Shown here piece by piece: positions 1 through 11,259 of a stretch of DNA of 64,000 nucleotides (positions are counted from its first letter, which is position 1; each line of letters opens with the position of its first letter). Source of the stretch: Isoetes taiwanensis (lineage: Eukaryota; Streptophyta; Lycopodiopsida; Isoetales; Isoetaceae); NCBI GenBank assembly GCA_021234155.1, contig JAJEKV010000032.1:4099835-4163834 (forward strand). Direction: 5' to 3'. The notes under the pieces are model-generated. The model searched no databases, was not told the DNA's origin, and saw only the letters and a program-made list of their open reading frames with translations. The position numbers and the translations under genes were made by a program.

Positions 1-730
1 ACCAAGCGACCTTCACAACCACACGTCTCAGTACCGGCCCAAATGAAGTTACGAACAATTGCAACAACCTCCCGAAATTTTGATTGGGAGGCAAGCACTG
101 TAAATGCCATATAAACATGAGTGTTGCTGAGAACATGGTTAGCAACTGTTATCCCCCTTGCTAGAGAAAGCTTAGCTGCATTCCACTAGAAAAGATGCTT
201 ACATAGCCTTCAACTAACTATACAACTATATATACCCATAGGAATGCCCATGAGTTTAGTGACCTTACTATGACAAAGCATTTTCAATGGATACTCATGA
301 GCACATAAAGAAATAGCCACATCTAAGGTCCATAAAGCAGAGCACTTTAACCACCCAACAAGAACCCCTAATGCTAGTGACAAGGAGTCCAGCAAAAGCT
401 TAGCATTCTTAAGATTATCATCCTCAGTCACTAGAAAGAGAAACATGTCAATGGCATACTAATTATAGACTTCTTGAGATCCATCCTCCATAGTCAATGC
501 TGAATTATGCCATCTTGCATAGCAGAAGAGAACAGCTAGGACAAGACCTCTGCCACAGTAGTGAATAATAATGGGGCATCAAGGGGACATCCTTGGCGAA
601 CTCCTCTACCAACAAGAAATTGAATGTGAAGAGTTGTAGATCTATTATTGCTGCAATACATTATCATTTTTTTCCCTCTTATCCAAAGGACAATCTGACA
701 ATAGCCCTTTAACAAACAAGGTCCCAAGGC
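1..730 (-). mobile_element. Decayed L1-type LINE, reverse-transcriptase segment
   Basis: Read on the minus strand, positions 640-540 encode the RT motif GRGVRQGCPL followed by a TVAEVLS stretch, as in plant L1 ORF2. Positions 446-330 match the RT thumb region, and positions 180-1 continue with a segment like LSLARGITVANHVL and RNFIW, which also occurs at 56640-56810 and 14870-14960. The frame is broken several times and the palm YADD block is not visible. The 3' end lies outside the window to the left, so this is the right-hand part of a longer copy. It is a non-functional remnant. Confidence 0.8.
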
Positions 731-1009
731 ACTACAAATTGTTCCAATATTGTGTGTGGTCGCTTTGTGCTATTAGCATGCATTTGGGAGGTTGGAATAG
801 GGGAAGAGATTGTAATTAGTGACAAGGCATGTATTATACAAGTAGATGCATATTTGCAGATGATCTGAGTAGTAAATGCAGTAGATGCAGTCATATATTG
901 GTTTTTTCCCTCCTTCATTTATTGAGGACAACAAGTGGAAGTGACGCCCATCTACAAATACTTGAGATTGGGAATAGTCCTACCACGTGCTAGGATACTT
1001 CCAGCCGAC

Positions 1010-1860
1010 TACGGGTGACATCGGGTTGGAAAGCCCTGTATGCAATGCATAACAACAGTCATAAAGTGGAGTTGTATGACTGGACCCACCAGTCACACTT
1101 ATTTAGAGTTCTGGTGGAGCCCGTTCTTCTACATGGGGTCGAGGCAGTGTTGTATCCGTACGGGTACGGTAACTTTCAAGTACTTAGTGTACCGTACCAA
1201 AGGTACAGTACGTACGGAATAAAAAATGCATTGGTTTTGTGTCAAATTTTGGTAGTTTTCAACACAAGTACGGTAAGTATTTTATAGGTACGGTACGTAT
1301 TTTATAGGTATTTTAAAGGTATTGTAAGTATTTTATAAGTATATTATAGGTACGGTACGTATTTTATAGGCACGGTAACAACACTTTTTAACGTACTTGT
1401 TTTTTTTTCGGTACGTTAAAAACTCAGAGGTACGTTACGAGGTATGATACGTAAAATACTTATAGTACCGTACAGGTACGGTAAGTACGTAACAACACTG
1501 GGTCGAGGTCTGGGGCTCGGTAGTGTTCCTTGCTATTTAAAATAACTTCAAGCGGGTACAAAAAGCCTTTTTGGCACAGGCATTGGGAGCGCAATCCACG
1601 ATCCCATATCAAATTCTACTGCAAGAGACAGGTTTCTTGCCTCTGCAGAGATTGGCCCTTGATTGCCACATAATCTACTAGAAGATGGACTGTATGAACA
1701 ATGTCTGTCCCCAACCTGGCATACATCATGTGATGGGGCCATAGCGCCTCAAGGTCTGTCAGAAGGAAAAAAGGGATCAAATGCTATCCAGATGGAATGT
1801 GCAGGAGCACAAGTGCATATAGGTGCAAACAGAAAAGGATCGTCATAATTTGAGGTAGTC
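1010..1860 (+). mobile_element. LINE ORF2 C-terminal fragment, interrupted by a hAT MITE
   Basis: The frame starting at 1015 (GWKALYAMHN, then LFRVLVEPVLLHG) matches the better copy at 16754-17070 (GWRALYAMQK, LFRALVEPILLYS). After the MITE at 1145-1500 the same protein resumes with EVWGSVVF, RVQKAF and PYQILLQETGFLPLQ, equivalent to PYTTLLQKIGFWPLQ at 16980. It decays after about 1700; the segment 1790-1830 still resembles 59985-60030. This LINE family differs from the zf-RVT L1s here: its extreme C-terminus is a Cys-containing GRW-type domain (see 5670-6180). Dead fragment. Confidence 0.8.
1145..1500. mobile_element. hAT-type MITE, 356 bp, with TSD
   Basis: Termini are CAGTGTTGT at 1145 and ACAACACTG ending at 1500. 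They are flanked by a perfect 8-bp target-site duplication GGTCGAGG (1137-1144 and 1501-1508). TIR plus 8-bp TSD is the hAT signature. The interior has no ORF and consists largely of degenerate direct repeats of GGTACGGTACGTATTTTATA. Removing the insert and one TSD rejoins the LINE reading frame, which confirms the boundaries. Confidence 0.93.
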
Positions 1861-2298
1861 TCGATGCTTGCTTCCTTAGCAACTTTTGGATGCCAATGCA
1901 CTTGAGCAGGCTAAGACATGACATTATCAGCACCACATAAACCCTACACTGGAACGGGGTCAGCAGAATCTGGGTGCAAAATCGGTACTGGGTAGCAGAA
2001 ATCACCGTCCGGACGCCGCTTACAAGTGCTTAAAATCGGCGTGTTTTAAACACGACGTGCGTGATTGATCAATTGACATGTATAGGGTGCGCGCCCGTCA
2101 AATGACAGGCTGAGAAAATCATGAGCTTGTTTGGTGCCGGAAACATGAATGCCTGTAGCCCGCCATATTCGTGGATGGCGGGCTAACCCATCTTGAATTC
2201 AAGCAAAATGGAGGGACTAATTGTTTCCAAGAATTGCCTGAACCGAAATTCAACAATTTGCCCTCACCAATTTTGCAATACACAGAAATCCGGGATAG
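1861..2298. other. Non-coding stretch upstream of element A
   Basis: No coding signal is seen. Around 2020-2060 the sequence AAGTGCTTAAAAT resembles, in inverted orientation, ATTTAAGCACT near 5400-5415. This could be a remnant of terminal inverted repeats bounding element A, but no target-site duplication could be matched, so the boundary is only tentative. Confidence 0.3.
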
Positions 2299-3027
2299 AT
2301 GAAACCCAATTCCTCTCCCCGTTCAATTTACAGAGCCATTGATGCAGCAAGGAAGAGAGATCAGAGGCAGAGATTGTATGCAAAGAAGGTAGCAATGAAG
2401 AAGAATTCCCCTTCTAAAGATTCGCCTTCAAAGAAGAATAAGAAATTGAGACTGAGTGACCGCAGAATAAGAGAAATTTCAGGAGAAATTTATGAAGTAT
2501 TCAACCAAATTAGTACAAATATTGATGACAATGACAAAGGCCGTATCCTTGACGGTCTTCTTTGGAGGGCAAGGGATTTACCAATTGCTTCTATAAAGAA
2601 ATCTAAGCAGGTTCCTATGGCCGAGCAAATGGTGAAGAATTTGAAGGAAACAATGCAAGAACATAAGTTTGAGAGGAATCATGACATGCTTCGTGCAAGG
2701 AAGTCCACCCTGATAATGGCAGCAGCAGGTACAAATGGTGTCAAGCCATTGAATCAAGCAGAAGTGGCCAGATTGCTCAGCATCCCCAGAAAAACAATTT
2801 CAAATGCTTTTCAAAGAAGGGTGCAAGCTAACAAAGGGGAAGGACCTTGGTCAATGTTCAGGAGGAGGAAGCGGATGGATAGCATGTTAGATTACAATAG
2901 AGAAGCTGTTATCAAGTTCTGGACAGAAAATACAAGAGTTTCTCCATACAAGAAAGACGTGAGGAGGTATGTATCAGAGACAGGAATAAAGATGGAACAT
3001 CCAATTCACCTTCTTGAAGTCAGCCAA
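2299..3027 (+). CDS. Element A, exon 1: N-terminal part of transposase-like protein
   Basis: An open frame of about 243 codons begins at ATG 2299. It has a basic N-terminus (SPSKDSPSKKNKKLR), a charged helical region, and near residues 150-175 a helix-turn-helix-like segment (NQAEVARLLSIPRKTISNAF), a typical DNA-binding module of transposases. The frame runs on to a stop at 3051. However, GTAAGT at 3028 and TTCCCTGCAG ending at 3100 form a good 73-bp intron, and splicing joins EVSQ to LQFYLRF in frame, so this is better read as exon 1. I do not recognise a named family for this part. Confidence 0.65.
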
Positions 3028-3100
3028 GTAAGTATTCATCCTATATTGTAGGGTTCATTATATGTAGCATTTATTTGGCATTCACACGATTTCCCTGCAG

Positions 3101-3583
3101 TTGCAATTCTACCTCAGGTTTAGAGAGGAGAATCCTCATATCAAAATTGCATTGCAGACTTTTGAGAGGTTGAAACCGAGTTTTGTAAGGAGGATGCGTG
3201 AGAGGCATACATGTTGTTGCATCTACCACTTGAAATTTGAATACATCATGCAGGGATTGAACAGCCTGAGAAAATCGGGTGGAGTTCATGACAATTGCAA
3301 CTGCCACTGTGAGATTTGTGGCCCTGGCCCAGAATGTGCAGCCAAGGAGCATACAATCAAGTGCACCAGTGATTTATGGAGAGAAGTGGTCTGCAGCAAA
3401 GGTGATGATGAGGAGTGGTTTGATCATAACTGCTTGATGTTGGCGTGTAAAAAATGTGGGTTGGATAGAATTAGAAAATGTCCACAGGAAATGGATGGCA
3501 CGGGTTCAGTACTAGTTACTTGGAAGACATTTGAAAAGCAACCTGTGGACCAGGAGAATTCGGGGATCCAAGAAAGGCTTTGA
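3101..3583 (+). CDS. Element A, exon 2: Cys/His-rich domain
   Basis: The frame continues from exon 1 across the predicted intron (YLRFREENPHIKIALQTFERLKP), then a Cys-rich region: HTCCCIYHLKFEY, CNCHCEICGPGPEC, IKCTSDLW, and CLMLACKKCGLDRIRKC. The pattern suggests one or more zinc-binding modules preceding a nuclease-like core. The frame ends at 3583 after a probable frameshift near 3560, because the -1 frame carries on with a related-looking segment (GFEVQTHPEISTKE, VPHNYIAHW). Start and end are splice- and lesion-defined, not classical. Confidence 0.6.
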   Translation: MQFYLRFREENPHIKIALQTFERLKPSFVRRMRERHTCCCIYHLKFEYIMQGLNSLRKSGGVHDNCNCHCEICGPGPECAAKEHTIKCTSDLWREVVCSKGDDEEWFDHNCLMLACKKCGLDRIRKCPQEMDGTGSVLVTWKTFEKQPVDQENSGIQERL

Positions 3584-4903
3584 GGTACAAACCCATCCCG
3601 AGATTAGTACGAAGGAGAGAAGTCCCAAAGAGTTTCAAGAGGATGTGAAGAAGGTAATATCAGATTTTGTTCCACACAATTACATAGCACATTGGCGGTA
3701 ATCGGTTTAAACAATGTGTGTCATCATTTTAAGATACAATTGTATCGTTATTGACTTTGCAGAAAATTACAAAGATCAAGATCCGTAATGAGCCTCGGTC
3801 AATGCACGGCATACGCACCAAGTTTCTATACTTGTTCACATAACATATAGACATGACAAAAGTGCCGATATTCCTGTTCTGTGCGCATGTAAGAAGACCT
3901 GTCCAAAGAAGAAAAAAAGGAAACGTAAGATTGGAGGATCGGGGAATAGACTCAACAATGGTAGGAAGATCATAAAAGAGACTCACTTTTACATTTCTGA
4001 TGATAAAGTGCATGACTCATTATTTGTGGAACACGCCTACAAAAGCATGTTGCATGGCTTAAGGAAAGGAAATAGAGTATGAGAAGCATTGGGTTTGGAG
4101 TGATGGCTGCTCATCACAATTCAAGTCGGGGAAAATCTTTTTTTTTTCTTAGGGTGTACTTCACAATCAATGACAAGGAAATAGTGTGGAACTACTTTGC
4201 CTTTGCTCATGGTAAAGGTGAACATGATGGTGTAGGTGCTGTTATCAAAAGGCTGCTAAGTAAGGAACAACTCAAACCCAATGGTGTGCAACCGAGGCAT
4301 GCTAAAGATATTGTAAAATTTTCGTGTACATATTTCGCCATCTACCGTTGATGAAACGGATGAGATCAAAAGATATTTTTGGGAAATTGAACCTGCTGTT
4401 GTGGCAAACATGGAAGAATATGAAATTGAAACACTTAAAGGCACAAAGAAGATTCACTGTATCAGACCTGTCAGCAGGAGTAGACCAAACAGACTTGCTC
4501 ATAGATGCCTGTCATGTTTCTGCTTGTTTTGCATGGATCATAATTGGGACTCCTGCATCAATACAGGTAGATTTGGAAAGTGGGAGGTAACTGACTTAAA
4601 ACCAGGAGTTGAGAAGAAAAAGGAGACTCTTGAACAAGCCAATGAATGGATCAGTAATTTGGTAGAGGTAGGTGACAATTTTGCAGTGAATGCGGAGGTA
4701 GACAATTCAGAGGGTGTGGACTTCTACATCCTCAAGTGCACAGAACCCAAATGCACACTTGAAGATTCATACAAAGATGGATGGGGGCAAAAATTTGGAG
4801 TGCATGAGGTTATCTTAAGTGCATTGTATTATCAATTCTTGGGTAATTTCAAGTACATGTTGCTCACTAAACAACCCGAAGCCTCGTGCACAGCCATGTG
4901 GTA
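3560..4903 (+). pseudogene. Element A core: RNase H-like D-D-D transposase-like domain, broken
   Basis: Three acidic motifs occur in order over about 165 codons. They are IDFAENYK (3750-3772), WSDGCSSQFKSG (4096-4131) and AHGKGEHDGVGAVIKR (4205-4255). Around them lie ETHFYISDDKVHDSLF and YFTINDKEIVWNYFAF. Each motif sits at the end of a hydrophobic strand or start of a helix, as expected for an RNase H-fold DDE/D enzyme; the catalytic assignment is inference. The C-terminal part (4401-4903) has a Cys-rich run and LSALYYQFLG...QPEASC. Stops and frame changes near 3700, 3790 and 4080 make it non-functional as read. Confidence 0.6.
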
Positions 4904-5449
4904 AGATATCCTAAAATTGATATGGAAAAAATAGAAGGCAATGAGACATGTACGCAATTTCACGGGGAGACCCATGAAAAAATTATGGCCAGTCTCCCAA
5001 TAACATTGTAATTCTTTGACACTTAACCAAATTGATGTTATTCCTTTTCAAGTGATTTGTTGTTCCAGCACCTAAGCACGTAAGCACACATTTTTATATA
5101 TATAATAATAGTGAGGATGCACAAGGGTGGTGTGCGTGGACACGTACTTCGAAATGAAGATTGAATTGTTGTTTATAAGAATGTAGATTTATGACATTGG
5201 AATAAGATTCAATTATTTATTAATTATTTTGGTACCATCACTATCCCAACATTCTTGGCAAAATTATGTTGTCAAGGCATTTCCTCGATGTGACATGTGT
5301 CAATTCGACTGGTCATACGAAATATTTAAGCCTGGTTACGAATTAATTGTTCTGGCGCGTGTGAGGTTTTTCAGATTAATCGACGCGCCCTAAGCACAGG
5401 ATTTAAGCACTAGACGCCTAAGCGTAAGCTCTTCTCACAAGCTCACGCT
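4904..5449. other. AT-rich non-coding stretch downstream of element A
   Basis: No gene is seen. It contains the repeated words CCTAAGCACGTAAGCAC (5070) and CCTAAGCACAGGATTTAAGC (5390). These echo the segment before element A in inverted orientation and may be the decayed right end of that element. Confidence 0.3.
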
Positions 5450-5530
5450 CCGCCCATTCCCCGCCAATTCCTCCGCACTCCGCCCAATTCCTCCGCACCC
5501 CGCCCAATCCGCATTCCCAATTCCTCCGGC
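5450..5530 (+). repeat. Short GC-rich minisatellite
   Basis: About three degenerate copies of CCGCCCAATTCCTCCGCAC lie in tandem just before a short ORF. It is the only clearly C-rich, G-poor block in the surrounding 5 kb. Confidence 0.7.
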
Positions 5531-5683
5531 ATGAAGCGAGCACATAGCGAGGAGCTGAAGGTCACCTCTAAGAGGCGCTTACTAAGCGTCGAAGAGGTGT
5601 TCCCTCCACTCTTCCCACCTTTGCCTCAAGTTCTTGCCTCCTCTGCTGCCTCTTCTCCTGCCCACTCTCCCATCTGCCCATGA
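5531..5683 (+). CDS. Short ORF of unknown function
   Basis: ATG at 5531 opens 50 codons (MKRAHSEELKVTSKRRLL, then a Pro/Ser/Ala-rich tail) ending at 5683. It abuts the LINE C-terminal segment that starts at about 5680. It may be the 5' end of a captured gene or chance coding; no family is recognised. Confidence 0.25.
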   Translation: MKRAHSEELKVTSKRRLLSVEEVFPPLFPPLPQVLASSAASSPAHSPICP

Positions 5684-6180
5684 AAAAGCATAGACTCGTC
5701 GCCTCCATTCGAATAGGTGCACAATTTGAGATAGGCAGATTGATTGGAGAGTCACGCCAAAACAGGCTCTGTGAATGTTGCCATGTGGGAGCTGTTAAGG
5801 ATCACACTCTTCAGGGTTGTCCCACATACGATCACATGCTATGCCGAGATGGTCAAGCCCAACCAACTGTTGCATGTGATTCTACGTAAAGTTTCAGTAT
5901 GATTGCTGGGATCCTATCTCCAATTAATCCTGGATATGCATGCTCAGTTATATTCTCGCACACTATTTTAACAAGTGGCACATTATTCCACCATGTATAT
6001 TTGTACAGTTTGTCAGCATCCCTATTATTGCCACAATTTTTTTCTCGAAAAACCTTTGAGGCAGGGGCTTTTTAATCTGAACACTAATACGTATGCTAGT
6101 TCCCCCTCCCCCCCCTTTTGGTTTCATAGGCCGCTTGGTCTCAGTGGATAATAAAAGTCATTTATTTCAATTCAATTTAC
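5670..6180 (+). mobile_element. LINE 3' end: C-terminal Cys domain plus 3' UTR
   Basis: The frame from 5680 (VASIRIGAQFEIGRLIGE, then RLCECCHVGAVKDHTLQGCP) fits the C-terminal domain of many LINE ORF2 proteins: IE.GR, then C..C....ED.H.L..CP.Y. A close relative lies at 60190-60420. Downstream, 6050-6180 shares a 3' UTR signature (CATAGGCCGCTTGGTCTC, then GTGGATAATAAAA) with 55245-55280 and 60668-60705. This is a heavily 5'-truncated LINE insertion. Confidence 0.7.
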
Positions 6181-7150
6181 GTAGCTGTAATCAAATATAA
6201 ATCTGGCTAAATCTACATAATAGCTAAATTTGGGCCATTAGCCAAGGGAATATTTTGAAATAGGCTGGAAACTCTAGCATCCTGACCATCAGCTTGACAT
6301 TTCTAAATTCAAATACAAAACATATTAGATAGATACACCATGAAAACCTAAAGTTAATGGCCAAATACACTGTGGATGAGTTCATGAGTTCACATTGACG
6401 TATACATATAGTTCCTATGAAAGTAATGCTTAATTTATATTATTAATTGTTCATCGTTTGCCAACACTAGTACGTCTCACAAACATATAAGGAACAAACA
6501 AGATGGTGCTGCCATCACTCCAACACCATCTTTACATCACGAAACAATGCAAATCAACTCTTAGGCTACCCAGCATTTTATATTAAAAGAATGGAGTAAA
6601 AATAAACACAAGCAAAGGAACACTCAGTGTAAGTGGCCATTCATAGATTCCTCTACGAGATATCATACCTCTGCTAGCGTCTTGTCAAAATCGCTCTAAT
6701 CTTACTCAAAGCTGACCTTGTAATGATTGCCTAGCTAGTAGAAGGTCCTTGATTGCCATGTTCTGTAACATTTAGCCACAAATCTATATAGGAATTAATA
6801 TTCCACAGCATCTCAGCAAGCTAAAAGACAAAGCAGAAAATCTATCACCAGACAAAACATCTATGTTCAAGAATTCATCAGCCTTTAATGATTTCAATAT
6901 CAGATTCATTTGTAATTTGAAGAGCCAACTTCGCTTCACATTTAAGGGATGAACATCTTCTAGAACGGATGTATAGCCACCGCCAGCTGAAGAAAAAGGG
7001 GGAAAGACGTATGATGATTGCAGCTCCTTCAAGTCTCTAAAACCAACAAACGAAAGTAACAAAGACAAAGATGAGCTCACTAAACGTCAAAATAAAGATA
7101 CCCATTATATGCGTAGTAGTTACTGATTAAGGCATTGAATCTTGGTTTTC
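6181..7150. other. Intergenic, no supported gene
   Basis: AT-rich DNA. A minus-strand frame at 6784-7080 (98 codons, containing SSYVFPPFSSAGGGYTSV) and one at 7330-7457 look more protein-like than background. They could be isolated exons of an unknown minus-strand gene split by the GATA repeat, but I cannot link them by splicing or recognise a family. Confidence 0.25.
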
Positions 7151-7309
<159 letters not shown>

Positions 7310-7569
7310 CATTGTATACATAACAATCTTCCGCATTTGTTGGCAGTGCAAATTTCTCAAGAGAATCACCAACATGTATTGGAGGTTCAACACAAGTTGA
7401 TGAAGGGTAGCAAATTGCTGAGGAATTCCCCCTAGAAGAATTAACCAAGGCCTTCATCCAGCCCGTCTTCCCCGCTATGTTAGTTCACTTCAAATAGAAT
7501 TGGAACAAAAGTTTGACATTCTTACTGCTACTCTGCATAAGAAGCAACAAAAGATAATACAATTTATGT

Positions 7570-8600
7570 GTGAATGATGACTGAATTGGCAAAGTGGCAT
7601 TGGGAAGCTTTGAGATGCTATGTGGATGCAAAGTTGGAGTTTGATGCTTGTCATATGAACGTAGAGCACTTAGTTGATGTTATAGGCAAGCGAAAGCAAG
7701 ATCTGACCAGCTATATTTTTTATTTTATTTTTTTTGAAGAATTTGTTCACTAGTTGTAATACTCGCATGATAGCATTGGAAAAATGCGTGACAAGCAAAG
7801 TGATTGAGGTTGCTAAGGAAATGGCTGGTCAAGTTGTTGCTTTGGAACATTCATATTTGTCATGCAACCAAGACACCTTCAACTTCTTCTTCAAGACATG
7901 ATGATCCTTTGTGAAATCCACGCCTAGTCAGTCTTCCCCATGTGAAATTCACAGTGCCAAATCTGAGCACTAAAATGGATATTCTAAGCAGGATAAGAAA
8001 TTGAAAGGGGCATCTTTATATATAGATTTTGACCTTACTAAGGCAGAGCAATGAGTAAGATGCCAAGATTTACAAAAGGTTCAGGACATTCGAAAGAATG
8101 GTGGTAAGGACGCATTATTCGTGGCAAACCACGTATCTTAACACCACCATATGCAACATTGCTGATACATTTATCATGCTACGACAACGCATTTTTTGAT
8201 GCTCCGTCTTCCACACACCACATCTTGTCATGCTCCAAGCACTCCCACTTACAATATTGCTAATGGTACACCTATTGTTGCTGCTACCGCCGCTGTTGTG
8301 GTTCAAACCCCTTCAACTCACGTTGCTCATAATCTAAATGTACCTTCCTAGGAAATGTGCCTTCGATTGGTGCTTTGGAATTGATGAGGTATTTCCTGAC
8401 ATAAAGGTAATGGCCTGAACCCAATTGCAAAAGATATGCATATCTTATTTCTCATGGAAACCAGGAAGCATTTTCCCAAAAGGCTCTCTCATTTCACAGG
8501 CTAATAACACTTTTCATTATGTAATGAATGCCACGGGTATCAAGAATGTGGTGGAGTTGCTTGCTATATTAAGGATGCCCTTGCTCCAATATATAACATA
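7570..8600 (+). mobile_element. Decayed 5' part of a LINE, ORF1/endonuclease start
   Basis: Positions 8400-8597 (NPIAKDMHILFLMETR, then FPKRLSHF) are nearly the same as 16264-16441, where an APE-type endonuclease frame with LLGDFN follows. Similarity stops abruptly at about 8598. The upstream part, 7570-8400, holds several short frames in plus orientation (KVIEVAKEMAGQVVALEH and others) that may be decayed ORF1, but this is weak. Confidence 0.55.
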
Positions 8601-9115
8601 ATAAGAGGGGGCTTTTTTTTGTGTTTTTGTACGCTTTTTAATAAGATTTTCTATGATTTCGGTGTTGTATTCGTGGAGGCATACTGAATAGTATTTCTAG
8701 AGTGCGCCCTTTTTGGTTCATTGATTTGGGTTCGCTTAAACAATCCGAGGGTGGTCTATTGGTTCGTTGATTTATCAAAGATCATGTCTAGCCCCCTCTG
8801 ATTCAATTCTTGGTGTTGTTGATGAAGTGGATTGTTGCGGCGAAGTGGATTGTTGCTAGAATATCGGTATGACACGCTAGCTTATCTTATGCTAGACAAT
8901 TGGTTTCTTATTTTTGCTTAGTTAGCATGCTTCTTATTGGCTTTTCAGTTTTGTATTGCTTTTCGGTTTTGTATTGTAAGCATGAATCTACTTTTTCGGT
9001 TTTGTATTGTAAGCATGAATTTGTGAATCTGTGAATCTCCTGCAGCTAGAGGCCACAGTTTTGTATTGTAAGCATGAACCTGTGAATCTAAGAATATCTA
9101 TGTGAAAACCAGTAC
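8601..9115. repeat. Non-coding region with a short tandem motif
   Basis: No gene. Between 8945 and 9085 the words TTTTGTATTGTAAGCATGAA and CTGTGAATCT recur three to four times. The word CTGCAGCTAGAGGCCAC occurs at 9040 and again at 10255 on the other side of the L1 insertion. Confidence 0.6.
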
Positions 9116-9130
9116 GGGAATCATTCTGTT

Positions 9131-10234
9131 TTTTGAAGGACGTGAGGCTCTTTTTATTGACAAGAACAAAGGCACAATACACAATGCACAGACAGGAATA
9201 AAACCCTAGTGGATAGGCTGACCCAACTAGGCAAAAACACCCGTCTATGCATAAGAAGAACACCGTAAATACGTCTGCCAAATTATCTCTTTTTTATCAT
9301 CAGCTAGAGATGAGCAACGATAAGCTTTAGTGATCTTCTGCTGAGCACAATGGAGAAGCTGCTGATCAGAGATGTGTGCACATTGGAAAATCCACAAACG
9401 TCGCCTCTGCTAGATAGACCACAAAATCCAACTAGAAGCAAGATGAAATGCCCGCTTACGCAAGCTAGGCCAAACAGGGGGATAAAGTGCAAGTAGGATC
9501 TCCTGGCTAGTGAGAGACACACTGAAAAGAGTGAACCACCACTCCCAAGCAAGCCGTAGATGATCGCACAAGAAGAAGCAGTGTTCAATAGTTTCAACAC
9601 GTTGGCCACAGAGAGGGCAACGATCTGAGACTCTAGGATTCATCTTGTGAACCAAGACATTCACTCGAATACATCTATGGAGAATTTACCATCGCAACGC
9701 TGACACTTTAGGGTGAAGCAATTTATCCCATGTCCACATCCAAACACTTCTCCACTGTGGTTGAGGAACCTGAAGATGCCAGTGCTGGGATGGGGGAAGA
9801 GGCTCACAATCTAAAAGCAGCCTGTACGTGGAAGAAACAAACTTTTCTGGCTTAAGATGTGCATCACATATCCAAATAGGCACATCGGCCTGTGGTTGCT
9901 GCACATTGGATGGCAAAAAATCAGCCACCCCAGCCCAGATTTGTCGATCCCATCTGTATAACAGAAATCTCGTCTGAAAAGCCTCCCATGACAAAAGATG
10001 ACCAGAATCATACCAGGCTGCAATCGTTAAAACCCCAGCTAGCCGCCAACGCCGTTGGGTCTTTGGATGTACAAGTGCACATAAAGGCTGCTGATCATGC
10101 ATACCTTGCAGGGGAAGCCACCAGCATGACATTGACAATGAAGCACACGCTTGGGGATTAACATGGAATAAACAAGCAGACCTTTAAGGAATGGGGAAGC
10201 ATTTGGATATGGATGCAGAGGATGCATTTGGATG
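9131..10234 (-). mobile_element. 5'-truncated L1 LINE insertion, zf-RVT C-terminus
   Basis: Minus-strand frames at 9304-10227 encode the ORF2 C-terminus. It runs from ASPFLKGLL through WRLAGVLTIAAWYDSGHLL to the zf-RVT Cys/His segment (NPRVSDRCPLCGQRVETIEH) and WILW. The 3' UTR (9128-9300) matches that of the L1 ending at 16262. Target-site duplications GGGAATCATTCTGTTTT lie at 9116-9132 and 10235-10251, so both ends are defined, and only about 1.1 kb of the element was copied. Frames are broken. Confidence 0.88.
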
Positions 10235-10251
10235 GGGAATCATTCTGTTTT

Positions 10252-11150
10252 GTTCTGCAGCTAGAGGCCACTGTTTTGTATATATCTCTATTTGTCGGAT
10301 TTGGGTCAGAAAAAAAAAACCTTCACCTTTTGTCTTCTATGGGGACACTCAACTTCAAATTTTTCCTTTAAAAGCAGCAGAATCATTCTCACCTCTCCGT
10401 TTATGCCTTGCATGGCCTTGCAAAAAACCCCTCTGCCTCTGTGTGTCAAATCTGTGTGATGGTCAATCCTTCTGTTTTATTTGTAAGTACAGGCCAGCGG
10501 AAAAAACCCCTCATCTTTTACCTTCTGTGGGAACCTTCAGCTTCAGCTCCTGCCTCTTAAAGCAGCGGACAAGAAATCGTTCCATCCGATTCGACTCCTG
10601 ACTCGATCTGCTTTGCCGCAATCTGCTTGCCGCTTCCCTAACTTTTCCATTCCCTTAATGGTTGATAACCTCCCCTTCAAACAACCAATAATCTATTAAG
10701 ATTTCTTTAATGTATAGCCACCATTGTGTTTTATTTTTTCCACCATTGTTTTTTTATGCACAGTTAACCATGAGAAGAATGGCACAAAAAAAATGAGGTG
10801 TGAGATGATCAACACAAGCAGCAAAACTAGGAAGGCTGAAATCAGAAAATAAGTCCTATCCTTGCTAGATATTCTTCGTGTTCTTGCCTGTTTAACCTGC
10901 TTCAACTACATGTTCATCTTGAGCTCTCACCAAAACTATCTCTGAATGCTTCCTTTACAAATGCTAACAAATGATGAAACCCTAAGACCGTGTAGCTTCG
11001 TTTGCTTTTCTCTGTAACCCTGGTCAATCACGTCCACTAAAACAATACCATTAATATTAACAAACAAATGTACTTGGAAAAAAATTATAATAAAGCACTT
11101 GCATTACTAGTGTTTTAGAAATCACTGACAATAGCGTCGTTTCAAGTATT
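10252..11150. other. Intergenic, no supported gene
   Basis: AT-rich sequence with an imprecise internal duplication: the word series ACCCCTC...CTTTTGTCTTCTATGGG at 10310-10350 recurs as ACCCCTCATCTTTTACCTTC at 10505-10530. Frames here have no recognisable features. Confidence 0.5.
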
Positions 11151-11259
11151 CACAGATTATAATGAGAAGAATGGAAAGAAACCTGTTATTGAAGATGATG
11201 ATACAGATTTGATTAGCATTCATATATCTAGCCCAAGTGACACAGATAATTTTGGAAAT

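Noticed and set aside
8945-9085. CRISPR-like short direct repeats
   Set aside because: Units are irregular, spacers are not uniform, and the context is clearly a plant nuclear genome.
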